This document shows, one piece after another, positions 16,756 through 25,650 of a DNA stretch of 64,000 nucleotides. Made by a program: the position numbers and the translations under genes. The stretch is from Desulfosporosinus lacus DSM 15449 (GTDB taxonomy: Bacteria; Bacillota; Desulfitobacteriia; Desulfitobacteriales; Desulfitobacteriaceae): NCBI RefSeq assembly GCF_900129935.1, contig NZ_FQXJ01000011.1:1-64000 (forward strand), given 5' to 3'. The notes beneath the pieces were generated by a model, which was not told the origin of the DNA, ran no database searches, and saw only the letters and a list, made by a program, of their open reading frames with translations. Position 1 is the stretch's first letter; each line of letters starts with the position of its first letter.

Positions 16756-18198
16756 ATGAGCACATCAACGAAACGCAACTTGTCGCTTACCATCCTCGAT
16801 CAAGAGAAGTTTGAGCAAATTCATGAGGCAAGTTTGCATCTGATGGAAAATGTGGGCATGAAGATTGGAGGCACACGGGCGCTTAAGTTGTTACACGACA
16901 ACGGCGCTGTAACGACCGGCGATGGCCTTACTATAATTCCCAGGGGTCTTGTAGAGAGAGCGTTGAAAAGTGTACCAAAGGAGCTGGTACTTTATACACG
17001 CGATGGTGAACCTTCTATGAAGATTAATAATGATAATCCTGTATATTTTGGCACACATGCTGATCAATTGGAACTAGTTGATCCATTGTCTGGAATTGTT
17101 CGGAAATTCCTTAGAAAAGATACTGCCATGATGTGCAAGTTGGCCGACTACTTGCCGAACATCCACTTTGTTTTGTCTGTGGGTATGTCGTCGGATGTAA
17201 GACCTGTAGTGCAGTCCCAAATCACGTTTTTGGAGACAGTTAAGCATTTCAGTAAAACTATTAACTTTTCTACCAATGATATTGAAGGGCTAAAGGATAT
17301 TATTGAGATCGCCGCTATTGTGGCTGGGGGATTAAAAAACCTTCAAGAAAAACCCTTTATTTTCAACTATTGTGAGCCAATTCCACCTCTTGCGCATCCC
17401 AATGAGAGTACGGAAAAGCTTTATATTAGCGCAGAAAATCGTATTCCAGTGGTCTATATGCCCTATTGTATGATGGGCGGGACCTCTCCTATGAGCTTTG
17501 CGGGGACCCTAGCTCAGTGTAACGCTGATATGTTAACTGGGTTAGTTATTACGCAGTTGGTTTCTGAAGGTGCTCCATTCATCTATGGTTCTATGCCTTC
17601 AGTTTTTGATATGCGGACAACAATCGGAAGTTATGGGGCACCTGAGTTTCACTTGTTAGTTGCGGCGTCCTCCGATTTGGCAGCGTATTATGGTATACCC
17701 TTCTTTGGAACTGCCGGATGCACAGATGCTAAAGTGCTTGATGAACAGGCAGTAGTAGAAACGACTATGGAACTTTTCTCCACAATGCTCAGTAAAGCCA
17801 ATATCGTCCATGATGTTGGAGTAATGGATCATTGTAACAGTGTCTCTCCAGAATTAGTTGTTTTGGCTGATGAGATTATCGAGGGCTTAAAACACTACAC
17901 CCAAGGTGTTCAGGTGAATGCAGAGGAACTTGCCTTAGATGTGATAAAGGAAGTAGGACCTGGAGGTCATTTTCTGACGAATATACATACTCTGAATAAT
18001 TTCAAAAAAGTTTGGTATCCAAGTTTATTTAGCCGGGATATGCAGAACAGTAACGAATCTCAAGTTAAGGGAAAAGTGAGAGAAAAGATCAGAAGTATTA
18101 TGGAGAGCCATCTGGTCCCTCAACTAGATGCAACTATTCTCATGGAACTCGAAAAATGGAATGTAAAATTGGAAACGTATCAACCAACTGCCCAATGA
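16756..18198 (+). CDS. MttB-family corrinoid-dependent methyltransferase, copy 1
   Basis: A 480-residue member of the trimethylamine methyltransferase (MttB) family. Such proteins move a methyl group from a quaternary or tertiary amine to cob(I)alamin on a partner protein. The frame is continuous, with no in-frame UAG, so it belongs to the large pyrrolysine-free branch that includes glycine betaine methyltransferase MtgB and proline betaine and carnitine enzymes. Family-typical blocks are YMPYCMMGGTSPMSFAGTLA, MPSVFDMRTTIGSYGAPEF and GTAGCTDAKVLDEQA. The corrinoid protein gene follows by 39 bp. It closely resembles copy 2 at 18973, mostly in the C-terminal half. Confidence 0.92.
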   Translation: MSTSTKRNLSLTILDQEKFEQIHEASLHLMENVGMKIGGTRALKLLHDNGAVTTGDGLTIIPRGLVERALKSVPKELVLYTRDGEPSMKINNDNPVYFGTHADQLELVDPLSGIVRKFLRKDTAMMCKLADYLPNIHFVLSVGMSSDVRPVVQSQITFLETVKHFSKTINFSTNDIEGLKDIIEIAAIVAGGLKNLQEKPFIFNYCEPIPPLAHPNESTEKLYISAENRIPVVYMPYCMMGGTSPMSFAGTLAQCNADMLTGLVITQLVSEGAPFIYGSMPSVFDMRTTIGSYGAPEFHLLVAASSDLAAYYGIPFFGTAGCTDAKVLDEQAVVETTMELFSTMLSKANIVHDVGVMDHCNSVSPELVVLADEIIEGLKHYTQGVQVNAEELALDVIKEVGPGGHFLTNIHTLNNFKKVWYPSLFSRDMQNSNESQVKGKVREKIRSIMESHLVPQLDATILMELEKWNVKLETYQPTAQ

Positions 18199-18237
18199 AA
18201 TTAGAATAACGGATTAATAATTTAGGAGGTACTCTTT

Positions 18238-18873
18238 ATGTCAAGTTTTGCGGATCTCGCTCAATATGTAATTGAAGGCGCGGAAAGTCAAGTTCGGGAG
18301 CAAGTCAAGTCTTTAACTGCTCAGGGTGTAAACCCGTTAGAAATCATTAACCAGGGCTTAATTGCAGGCATGAGTGTTGTTGGAACTCGTTTCAAAGCTG
18401 GGGATATGTTTGTTCCTGAAGTGCTGATGTCAGCGCGGGCCATGAGCGCAGGAATCGAAATCGTCAGACCTTTGATTGCTGAAACTGATATGCCTAGCTT
18501 TGGAAAAGTAGTATTAGGTACTGTGAAAGGTGACCTTCATGATATCGGCAAAAATTTAGTAGGAATGCTGTTAGAAAGTTCCGGCTTCAAGGTCATTAAT
18601 CTCGGTGTGGATATTTCACCTGAACAATTTGTTCAGGCCGTAAAAGAGCATAACCCAGACATTGTAGCTTTATCTGCGTTGCTTACAACGACGATGACTG
18701 CGATGAAAGAGACGATTGAGCTCCTCCAGGAAGAAGGCCTAAAAGATAAACTGAAAATTATTGTTGGCGGCGCACCCGTCTCCATGGACTTTGCTGACCA
18801 AATTGGTGCTGATGGGTATGCACCAGACGCTGGATCTGCTGCTGATCTGTGTAAAAAAATACTCTGTTTATAA
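18238..18873 (+). CDS. Corrinoid protein, MttC/MtgC type
   Basis: A 211-residue methyltransferase corrinoid protein with a helical cap (about 1-88) and a B12-binding Rossmann domain (about 89-211). The cobalt-ligand motif D-x-H-x-x-G is present as Asp99-Leu-His101-Asp-Ile-Gly104 (KGDLHDIGKNL), with VGGAPVS and GADGYAPDA toward the end. It accepts methyl groups from the MttB proteins on either side. Only one corrinoid protein serves three MttB-like genes here. No methylcobalamin:tetrahydrofolate methyltransferase and no corrinoid reactivase (RamA-like) gene is present in the window, so these must be encoded elsewhere. Confidence 0.94.
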   Translation: MSSFADLAQYVIEGAESQVREQVKSLTAQGVNPLEIINQGLIAGMSVVGTRFKAGDMFVPEVLMSARAMSAGIEIVRPLIAETDMPSFGKVVLGTVKGDLHDIGKNLVGMLLESSGFKVINLGVDISPEQFVQAVKEHNPDIVALSALLTTTMTAMKETIELLQEEGLKDKLKIIVGGAPVSMDFADQIGADGYAPDAGSAADLCKKILCL

Positions 18874-18899
18874 ACCTGTTTTTACTAATGTCGTGGGTG

Positions 18900-18956
18900 G
18901 GTGTGGTTGTCGAATTGACTCATACTCCTTGATCGGCAGTCGATCGGCAACCACCT
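18900..18956 (+). other. Intercistronic hairpin between mttC and the second mttB
   Basis: GTGGTTG (18903-18909) pairs with CAACCAC (18948-18954), with TCGA and TCGG extending the stem imperfectly. No T-run follows. It could protect or process the mRNA between the corrinoid-protein and methyltransferase cistrons. Confidence 0.45.
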
Positions 18957-18972
18957 AAAGGGAGGAAATTAA

Positions 18973-20391
18973 ATGAGTACATCGACACGGAACTTGTCTC
19001 TAACCATCCTCGATCAAGAGAAGTCGGAGCAAATTCATGAGGCAAGTCTATATCTGATGGAAAACGTGGGGATGAAAATTGAAGGGACAAGGGCATTTAA
19101 GCTGTTGCATGACAACGGCGCTGTAACGACCAACGAAGGATTTACATTGATCCCCAGAGAACTTGTGGAAAGAGCCCTTAAGAGTGTTCCAAAGGAACTG
19201 GTACTTTATAAACGCGATGGTGAACCTTCTATTAAAATTAATAATGTTAATGCAGTTTACTTTGGAACCCATGCTGATCAATTGGAACTCGTTGATCCGT
19301 CATCGGGAAGGGTTCGGAAATTCCTCAGGAAAGACACTGCAATGATGTGCAAATTGGCCGACTACCTGACGAACATCCACTTTATTTTGTCAGTAGGAAT
19401 GTCAGCGGATTTGAGGCCTGAAGTGCAGTCTCAAATCACTTTTTTGGAGACAGTGAAGCATTTCAGTAAAACCATTAACTTTTCCACCAATGATATTGGT
19501 GCCTTAAAAGATATCATCGAGATCGCTGCCATTGTGGCTGGTGGATTAAACAACCTTCAAGAAAGACCCTTTATTTTTTACCTTTGTGATCCAATTCCAC
19601 CCCTTGCTCATCCTAAAGAGAGTACGGAGAAGCTCTATATTAGTGCAGAAAATCGTATTCCGGTGGTATATATGCCTTATTGTATGATGGGCGGAACCTC
19701 TCCCATGAGCCTTGCCGGTACGTTAGCTCAGTGTAATGCCGATATATTAACTGGTTTGGTTATTACTCAGTTGGTTTCTGAAGGGAGTCCATTTATCTAT
19801 GGTTCTATGCCTTCAGTTTTTGACATGCGCTCAACAATTGGCAGTTATGGAGCCCCTGAGTTTCATTTGTTAGTCGCAGCGTCTTCCGATTTAGCAGCGT
19901 ATTATGGTATACCATTCTTTGGAACTGCCGGATGCACAGATGCTAAAGTGCTTGATGAACAGGCGGTAGCAGAAACAACCATGGAACTTTTCTCCACAAT
20001 GCTTAGTAAAGCCAATATCGTCCATGATGTTGGGGTAATGGATCATTGTAACAGTGTCTCTCCAGAATTAGTTGTTTTGGCTGATGAGATTATCGAGGGC
20101 TTAAAACACTATACCCAAGGTGTTCAGGTAAATGCCGAGGAACTGGCCTTAGATGTGATAAAGGAAGTAGGGCCTGGAGGGGACTATCTGACGAACCTGC
20201 ATACCCTGCTTAATATAAAGAAGGTTTGGTATCCAAGTTTATTTAGCCGGGATATGCAGAACATTAACGAATCTCAAATTAAGGAAAAAGTGAAAGAAAA
20301 GATAAGTAATATTATGGAGAGCCATCAGGTTCCTCAACTAAATAAATCTATTCTCATGGAACTTGAAAAATGGTCAGCAAAATTAGAGTAA
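18973..20391 (+). CDS. MttB-family corrinoid-dependent methyltransferase, copy 2
   Basis: A 472-residue paralogue of copy 1, aligned end to end and differing mostly by conservative changes. The DNA is nearly identical over a long internal block (about 17700-17960 against 19914-20174), while the N-terminal part and the last 60 codons have diverged more. It likewise has no in-frame UAG. Divergent stretches, such as NYCEPIPPLAHPNE in copy 1 against YLCDPIPPLAHPKE here, may set substrate preference. GGAGG at about 18961 precedes ATG 18973. It should share the corrinoid protein encoded just upstream. Confidence 0.92.
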   Translation: MSTSTRNLSLTILDQEKSEQIHEASLYLMENVGMKIEGTRAFKLLHDNGAVTTNEGFTLIPRELVERALKSVPKELVLYKRDGEPSIKINNVNAVYFGTHADQLELVDPSSGRVRKFLRKDTAMMCKLADYLTNIHFILSVGMSADLRPEVQSQITFLETVKHFSKTINFSTNDIGALKDIIEIAAIVAGGLNNLQERPFIFYLCDPIPPLAHPKESTEKLYISAENRIPVVYMPYCMMGGTSPMSLAGTLAQCNADILTGLVITQLVSEGSPFIYGSMPSVFDMRSTIGSYGAPEFHLLVAASSDLAAYYGIPFFGTAGCTDAKVLDEQAVAETTMELFSTMLSKANIVHDVGVMDHCNSVSPELVVLADEIIEGLKHYTQGVQVNAEELALDVIKEVGPGGDYLTNLHTLLNIKKVWYPSLFSRDMQNINESQIKEKVKEKISNIMESHQVPQLNKSILMELEKWSAKLE

Positions 20392-20482
20392 CACTGGTGC
20401 ATTGTTAGGGAGGTTCCTATCTTGCGCTATAGAATATAAGGTTAGTGAGTTGCACCAAATAAATGGACTGGAGGGTTCTCAC

Positions 20483-21910
20483 ATGATTGAATTGGACGAA
20501 ATGGATGATGATCTGAGGAAAATCCATGAAGCATCAATGGCTGTATTGGAACAAACAGGCATGAGGTTTCATCATCCTAAAGTATTAGAAATTATGCGAC
20601 AAAATAGGATCCGTATTGAAGGACAGACTGCTTTCTTTACTCGGGAACAGGTTATTGATTGGGTCAGTAAGGCCCCGACTCATTTTAAGATGCATGCCAG
20701 AAATCCGAACTATGATTTTGTAGTTGGGGGTGACCACGTTGAAGTTTGCCCAGGGTCAGGCTCCTCCTTCGTATGCGAAGTTGATGGAACAAAACATGCC
20801 GCTTTAATGAGTGATTACATAAATTTTCTAAAACTTTACCATCAGTCAAGCTATTACAAGGTAAATGGCGGCATCGTCGTTCAGCCTACAGATATCGGTC
20901 GCTCAACGATTGCTTTGATGCTTTATGCAACAATGGTCTTTTCCGATAAGGTTATCATCACAGGTACGGGTACAGCTAAAGAAGTCGAACAATTGATGGA
21001 CATGTTGGGAATAGTGTTTGGTGGTAAGACCTCTCTGGCGGATAAGCCAAGATGTCTGACGATTGTTAATACAAATACACCGCTTCAGTTTGATACAAAC
21101 ATGTTGGAAACAATGATGGTGTTTAATAAATACAAGCAGCCTGTAGTCATTGCCGCCGCTTCAATGGCCGGGACAACAGCGCCGATGACTCTTGCAGGTA
21201 CAATTGCCTTGGCCAATGCGGAGGTACTGGCAGGTATTGCTGTCGCTCAAATGATAAATAAAGGTACGCCTGTAATTTACGGTTCCCAGTCAACCACCTC
21301 CGACATGAGGACAGGAAGTATTGCCATAGGTGCACCTGAAGGAGCCTTAGCCTATCAATATGCAGCTCGTTTGGCGAAGTCCTATGGGCTTCCCTGCCGG
21401 GGTGGAGGTACCCTGACTGATGCCAAGACCTTGTCTGTGCAAGCGGGGTATGAAAGCATGTTAACCTTACTAGCCAGCTACTCGGCCAAAACAAATCTTA
21501 TTTTCCAAAGTTCGGGTATCATAGATAGCTATAACTCGATGTGCTATGAGAAGTTTATAGCTGATTTAGAAATCATCGGAATGGTCAAACGTTATATTGA
21601 TGGGGTAAAAGTCGATGCCGAAACACTCGCAGTCGATGAGATTACTAAGGTAGGCATAGCGGGGCAGTTTTTAACCTCGGACCATACTATGAAGCATTTC
21701 AGAAAAGAACCATTTCTACCTGATATCAGCTTAAGAGGGGCAGTAGCCGGCGATCCTTCCGCTAAGCTAATGGATAATATTAAGACTAAGAAAGACAAGC
21801 TGCTGGCGAGTTATTGTCAGCCTGAAATGTCCCCAGAAGTACAGGGAAAGTTAGTTGAGTATCTTCTTGAATGTGGTTATGATAGCAAATTAATTGAAAG
21901 TTTGACTTGA
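20483..21910 (+). CDS. MttB-family methyltransferase, divergent copy 3
   Basis: A 475-residue MttB-like protein clearly more distant from copies 1 and 2, with family blocks AGTTAPMTLAGTIALANAEV, GSQSTTSDMRTGS, GAPEGALAYQYAARLA and RGGGTLTDAKTLSVQAGYES. It too is pyrrolysine-free. The start is ATG 20483 behind GGAGGG; an in-frame TTG at 20402 would add 27 residues but lies ahead of the ribosome site. It is last in the operon and is followed by a strong terminator. Its divergence suggests a different methylated substrate or a second demethylation step. Confidence 0.9.
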   Translation: MIELDEMDDDLRKIHEASMAVLEQTGMRFHHPKVLEIMRQNRIRIEGQTAFFTREQVIDWVSKAPTHFKMHARNPNYDFVVGGDHVEVCPGSGSSFVCEVDGTKHAALMSDYINFLKLYHQSSYYKVNGGIVVQPTDIGRSTIALMLYATMVFSDKVIITGTGTAKEVEQLMDMLGIVFGGKTSLADKPRCLTIVNTNTPLQFDTNMLETMMVFNKYKQPVVIAAASMAGTTAPMTLAGTIALANAEVLAGIAVAQMINKGTPVIYGSQSTTSDMRTGSIAIGAPEGALAYQYAARLAKSYGLPCRGGGTLTDAKTLSVQAGYESMLTLLASYSAKTNLIFQSSGIIDSYNSMCYEKFIADLEIIGMVKRYIDGVKVDAETLAVDEITKVGIAGQFLTSDHTMKHFRKEPFLPDISLRGAVAGDPSAKLMDNIKTKKDKLLASYCQPEMSPEVQGKLVEYLLECGYDSKLIESLT

Positions 21911-21950
21911 GCATATTATAGTAAAAAATTAATAGAAGATTAAAGAATTG

Positions 21951-21986
21951 TTTCAAGGAGGTATTTTGCGAAATACCTCCTTGAAA
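21951..21986 (+). terminator. Operon terminator
   Basis: A perfect 16-bp stem (TTTCAAGGAGGTATTT with its complement) and a TGCG tetraloop lie 41 bp after the last mttB-like gene. The stem includes a GGAGGT sequence, but no gene start follows. It closes the sigma-54 operon that began at 8603. Confidence 0.85.
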
Positions 21987-22021
21987 TTTAATTGATATCA
22001 GGGTTTTGTAGACCAGTATAT

Positions 22022-22050
22022 TTGACATTAGTACTACCATGCACTACAAT
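22022..22050 (+). promoter_or_regulatory. Sigma-A promoter of the padR operon
   Basis: TTGACA (22022-22027), a 17-bp spacer and TACAAT (22045-22050) are near consensus. CTACTATGTA-like repeats just downstream may be where the PadR protein binds its own promoter, as is usual for this family. Confidence 0.8.
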
Positions 22051-22106
22051 ATAGTTAATCTACTATGTATCGCAATGTAGATGACACTAAGGAAGCAGGA
22101 GGAATT

Positions 22107-22436
22107 ATGTTTGATAAATCGCAACTGATGCGCGGAACGTTAGAGGGCTGTATCTTAAAAATTATCAGTTTAGAGGTAACCTACGGTTATGAAATCATGA
22201 TAAAACTGACGGGCTATGGTTTTGCTGACATACGTGAAGGTACAATTTATCCATTGCTTGTGAGGCTGGAAAAGAAAGACCTTATCTATGCGGAGTTTAG
22301 ACCTTCACCATTAGGACCAAGCAGAAAATATTATTTTATTACTAAAAGCGGCATAGAAGCATTGAATTCATTTGAAGCCTATTGGAAGAGCATTTCCGTG
22401 GCGGTAAGCAAGATTTTAACGTTGGAGGTAAAGTAA
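22107..22436 (+). CDS. PadR-family transcriptional regulator
   Basis: A 109-residue winged-helix repressor of the short PadR class. Diagnostic features are MRGTLEGCILKII near the start, EVTYGYEIMIKL, the wing EGTIYPLLVRLEKKDLI and the GPSRKYYFITKSG turn. ATG at 22107 follows GGAGGAATT; in-frame ATG 22065 is ahead of the ribosome site. The stop codon overlaps the next start (TAATG), so it is co-translated with the membrane protein, a frequent pairing in Firmicutes in which PadR controls its own operon. Confidence 0.9.
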   Translation: MFDKSQLMRGTLEGCILKIISLEVTYGYEIMIKLTGYGFADIREGTIYPLLVRLEKKDLIYAEFRPSPLGPSRKYYFITKSGIEALNSFEAYWKSISVAVSKILTLEVK

Positions 22437-23125
22437 TGGCTAACCAGTTAGAAAAGCTGCGCAAAGAAAATAATGTGTTGGATAAACAATTATCAAAAGA
22501 AAACAATACCATTATAATGGATATGGTGTGCTATCTCAGATCTTCAGACTTATGTGAATATGATATCGAAAACATCCGCAAGGAACTTACAGGTATGGCA
22601 CTGGAAGCCCAATTGAGGAACGAAAACTTTAATGACGTTGCCGGGGATGACTATAAAGCATTATGCGACGAGCTGATGAAAAACGGCAGACAGAAAACGC
22701 TCTATGAAAAAGCATTGGAAATATTGTATGTCCTTGTTTATGGCATAGGGACGTTGTATCTGGCCGAGATTCTTTTTTCCTCAACAATCATCAATATATT
22801 TAAATTCGGTCAATTCGCTATGCCAATCACGTCAGGATTCCTCGTTTCGACCTTTTTTGCCGTGGTTATTGCGTTTAGTGTTTATAATTATTTCACTAAA
22901 AATTCCTTCGAACTTTCAAATCATAATCGCAAAACCCAAATAATATTTATCATCGGTTTTACGGCAGTGTGGACAGTAGTACTGTTATTTAGAGTGTTTA
23001 TGGGAAAAACCGTTTTATGGTCCATAAATTTTCTGTATCCCACAGTGTTCCTGGCAATTGCCTTTGTGTTGATCAAAAGGTTGGAAGACCAACATGTAAA
23101 CAATATATTTAAAACCTATAAATAG
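22436..23125 (+). CDS. PadR-linked membrane protein of unknown function
   Basis: A 229-residue protein. Residues 1-100 are soluble and rich in Lys, Glu and Asn, followed by about four membrane helices (near 102-122, 132-155, 170-188 and 198-215). Small DUF1048/DUF1129-like membrane proteins typically follow padR genes, and this fits that class, but I cannot fix the family. It overlaps padR by one base (TAATG) with GGAGGTAAAG as ribosome site, so expression is translationally coupled. Confidence 0.7.
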   Translation: MANQLEKLRKENNVLDKQLSKENNTIIMDMVCYLRSSDLCEYDIENIRKELTGMALEAQLRNENFNDVAGDDYKALCDELMKNGRQKTLYEKALEILYVLVYGIGTLYLAEILFSSTIINIFKFGQFAMPITSGFLVSTFFAVVIAFSVYNYFTKNSFELSNHNRKTQIIFIIGFTAVWTVVLLFRVFMGKTVLWSINFLYPTVFLAIAFVLIKRLEDQHVNNIFKTYK

Positions 23126-23300
23126 CAGTGACTAAATGGTGAATGGTTTTTTAATCAAAGTCATGGAGAAGAGAATAGGGAACTAGAAAAGGATTCTATC
23201 AAAGCCATAATGAGCAAAAAAGGGGATGACATAGGGAATTTTTACGGATGCCATGGCTGAAAGGTATGATGATAAATGAAAATGACTGGGGGAGACTTTT

Positions 23301-23861
23301 ATGAGTTCTTGTTCATGGCCTGGAAGGAATCTAACAATGCAACAATATCATGACAACGAGTGGTGTGTACCAAGTCATGATGATGCTTATATATTTGAAA
23401 TGCTTACCTTAGAAGGGGCTCAATCCGGATTATCATGGAGTATCGTTCTTGCCAAAAGAGAAGGATATCAAAAGGCTTTTCAACATTTTAACATTGAATA
23501 TTGCTCCAAACTGACGGATGAAGAATTGGAGACAATCAAAGAACAATATAATATTATAAAAAATAGAACTAAGATAAATGCTGTCAGAAGCAATGCCCTG
23601 GCTGTCATCAACATACAGAAGGAATTCGGAAGCTTTTCAACCTTCTTATGGAATTACGTTGATGATCATCCAGTGATAAACAATTGGGTATCCGAGGGGC
23701 AAATGCCTGCTCAGTCTCCCTTGTCGGAACAAATTAGTAAAGATTTGAAGAAAAGAGGCTTTAAATTTGTCGGGCCTGTAATAATCTATTCATTTATGCA
23801 AGCAATCGGTATGGTGGACGATCACCTAAGAACATGCCCTTACCATTCTACGAACAGATGA
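23301..23861 (+). CDS. tag: DNA-3-methyladenine glycosylase I
   Basis: A 186-residue TagI enzyme, which excises 3-methyladenine from alkylated DNA. Structural zinc ligands are visible as Cys4 (SSCSWPG), His17 (YHDNEW), and the late His and Cys of DDHLRTCPYH. The EMLTLEGAQSGLSW block forms the base-binding pocket, followed by the helix-hairpin-helix fold. ATG 23301 has GGGGGAG upstream. It is a single gene ended by a strong hairpin at 23888. Confidence 0.95.
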   Translation: MSSCSWPGRNLTMQQYHDNEWCVPSHDDAYIFEMLTLEGAQSGLSWSIVLAKREGYQKAFQHFNIEYCSKLTDEELETIKEQYNIIKNRTKINAVRSNALAVINIQKEFGSFSTFLWNYVDDHPVINNWVSEGQMPAQSPLSEQISKDLKKRGFKFVGPVIIYSFMQAIGMVDDHLRTCPYHSTNR

Positions 23862-23887
23862 ATAATCGGAATAAGTCAATGTGAAAA

Positions 23888-23933
23888 ATAGCATTCTAGA
23901 TATGACAGGGCGTTGTCATATCTAGAATGCTAT
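23888..23933. terminator. Strong terminator-like hairpin
   Basis: A perfect 20-bp stem (23888-23907 with 23914-23933) with a 6-nt loop, GGGCGT, lies between tag and the MazG-like gene. It contains TCTAGA. It is likely a factor-independent terminator, although the T-run is weak. Confidence 0.7.
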
Positions 23934-23975
23934 AATTGATTTAAATAACATAACACAAGGAAAGAAGAGGGAACT

Positions 23976-24296
23976 ATGAAAGATATGAATTTTAGTGAGG
24001 TAGTTGAGCGTTCCGTTCAAATAAGAAAACAATATCATCAGCTGGAACGACAGTATCATGAAAAAGAATGGACAGTAGAAGAGGATGCGCTTGCTTTCTT
24101 GACAGATGCTGGCTTGGTGGGTCGTTTGACGATGTCTCAGCAGGAGCGTTGGCCTAAAGGAGGAGATACACTATCTGAACTGGAGCATAAGCTTAGCGAA
24201 TGCCTATGGTGGGTGATTGTTTTAGCAGAGCGGATGAATATTGATATCAGTGAATCATTGGATGTATTTTTATCAAAACTTGAAAAACAGTTATAA
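23976..24296 (+). CDS. MazG-like nucleotide pyrophosphohydrolase family protein
   Basis: A 106-residue, all-helical protein. The LTDAGLVGRLTM and ELEHKLSECLWWVIVLAERM blocks resemble the MazG/dUTPase-2-like fold, in which paired acidic residues (E..E and E/D..D) bind magnesium and an NTP. Only some of the acidic set is obvious here, so activity is uncertain. AAGGAAAGAAGAGGG precedes ATG 23976. It is a single gene with no informative neighbours. Confidence 0.65.
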   Translation: MKDMNFSEVVERSVQIRKQYHQLERQYHEKEWTVEEDALAFLTDAGLVGRLTMSQQERWPKGGDTLSELEHKLSECLWWVIVLAERMNIDISESLDVFLSKLEKQL

Positions 24297-24314
24297 GGTT
24301 GATTTGAATACTTA

Positions 24315-24521
24315 TTACTCAATTTCTCGCAATCGTTCTACAATACTCTGCCTATCTGTTGTGTGATAAGCAATCAAAGGAACGAAAATTCCTAGGACAA
24401 ACAGCACTGGCAAAACAATCAGCAACGGCCAGAAAACAAAGTGATAACTGGTAACCAGATTTGCCCGCACAGCGTTACTTAGGAAATATTTTAAGAACCC
24501 TAGTGGGCGGGCTTGCCGCAC
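24315..24521 (-). pseudogene. C-terminal fragment of an FtsX-like ABC permease
   Basis: Sixty-eight codons with one long membrane helix (about 28-52) end in TTDRQSIVERLREIE. That ending is characteristic of the last helix and tail of FtsX-like MacB/YtrF permeases. No ribosome site or upstream coding sequence is found, so only the final piece of the gene remains. Confidence 0.5.
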
Positions 24522-24621
24522 TCAGCCCTTTAGATCTAATTATCCCAAAATACTATCGCTTTTGAAATAATACTTTCAATCCACTCTCCCATTTCTCGTT
24601 TCAGCCTGGAATGCCTACAAA

Positions 24622-25083
24622 TTAAACCATAACCCTATGTTCGCTTTTGTGAAATATCCAAGCTGATATTGAAGACCAAACTAGAAAGACTAAAGGTTGG
24701 ATATATTTAAATATGCCTATAACTTCAAGTAGGCCTGATTGTGACATTACAATACCCACAGAGTAATTTAAGGTTGCAAATAAAATTATATACGGTACTA
24801 GAAAATATTTTCTTACTGGTAGAAAATAGAAATACAACATATAGGCAAAAGCCCATGTAATAGGAGTCCAAAATGAAAATATACCGAAAATGTTAGTCAC
24901 ACCCATGTTCTTATAATTTATGAAACCTATAGAATGAATTAAAGATGCAATTGCTGTATCGCCTATTCCTCCAAATAATAGACCATAGAGAAAGAACTTT
25001 TTATACAAGTTTTTAGGAATTATTATAAAAGAAGCTAACCCCGTTGCCACTGCAAATATAAGATAAAATGAAAGTTCAAACAT
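24622..25083 (-). CDS. Hypothetical membrane protein
   Basis: A 153-residue, very hydrophobic protein with about five membrane helices and a short charged C-terminus (FHKSEHRVMV). Start ATG at 25083 follows AAAGAGGTG. The pattern (a YKKFFLYGLLFGGIGDTAI block, then SFWTPITWAFAYMLYFYFLP) resembles small Clostridial integral membrane proteins of unknown role. No catalytic motif is seen. It is transcribed alone. Confidence 0.65.
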   Translation of the reverse strand: MFELSFYLIFAVATGLASFIIIPKNLYKKFFLYGLLFGGIGDTAIASLIHSIGFINYKNMGVTNIFGIFSFWTPITWAFAYMLYFYFLPVRKYFLVPYIILFATLNYSVGIVMSQSGLLEVIGIFKYIQPLVFLVWSSISAWIFHKSEHRVMV

Positions 25084-25307
25084 ATAAACACCTCTTTAGC
25101 TTTATCTATTATCATGACATCCAGATTCTTTTTTATTACTCAATCTTGGGCGCACTGTCCCCAAAATATTATTGTCCTTAGATCAAGGCTTTCGCCATAC
25201 TGTAAGCGATGTACAGCTTCTCAAAAGAGATAGGCTGAATTAACATCTAAGAGAAAATGATTTACCATATGATTCCATAATGTGTTGACGGACAATAGAA
25301 TACTGCA

Positions 25308-25386
25308 ACTGTTTACTTCCGGCGATGACGGCAATAGGTCAAATTCGTCGGCGCCGACGAATTTGACCTATTGCCAGGCCCTTCTC
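25308..25386 (+). repeat. Dispersed palindromic element, copy A
   Basis: About 79 bp starting ACTGTTTACTTCCGGCGATG and ending CCAGGCCCTTCTC, centred on a perfect 46-bp palindrome (25330-25375) of two 23-nt arms. A second copy in opposite orientation lies at 35943-36024. The stem sequence differs between copies while pairing is kept. It stands in the 567-bp gap between the membrane protein gene and the response regulator. The rest of that gap shows no gene. Confidence 0.7.
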
Positions 25387-25650
25387 TAAGGATTCATTTT
25401 GGTTTCAGAACACTGTTTTTAGGTATTGTCCAATTTCATATTATTTATCGTATATGCGCCTTGTGAAACTACCCGAGTTGTCATCTACTGGACAGGTATT
25501 CTAATAGGGTGAAATTTGAGGGGTGCAGTATCCCCTCTTTTCTTATTATTGGGTTATGCTTTAAGGAAGGTATTTGCAGATCATAGAAAATTTTCGCAAG
25601 GATACAGGAAGGATATATTGGTGTGGTAACCTATACCTAGAGGTGAAAAA

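Noticed and set aside
16756-21910. MttB proteins as pyrrolysine-containing trimethylamine methyltransferases
   Set aside because: All three frames run full length without an in-frame UAG, and no pyl genes are in the window; they belong to the non-pyrrolysine branch.
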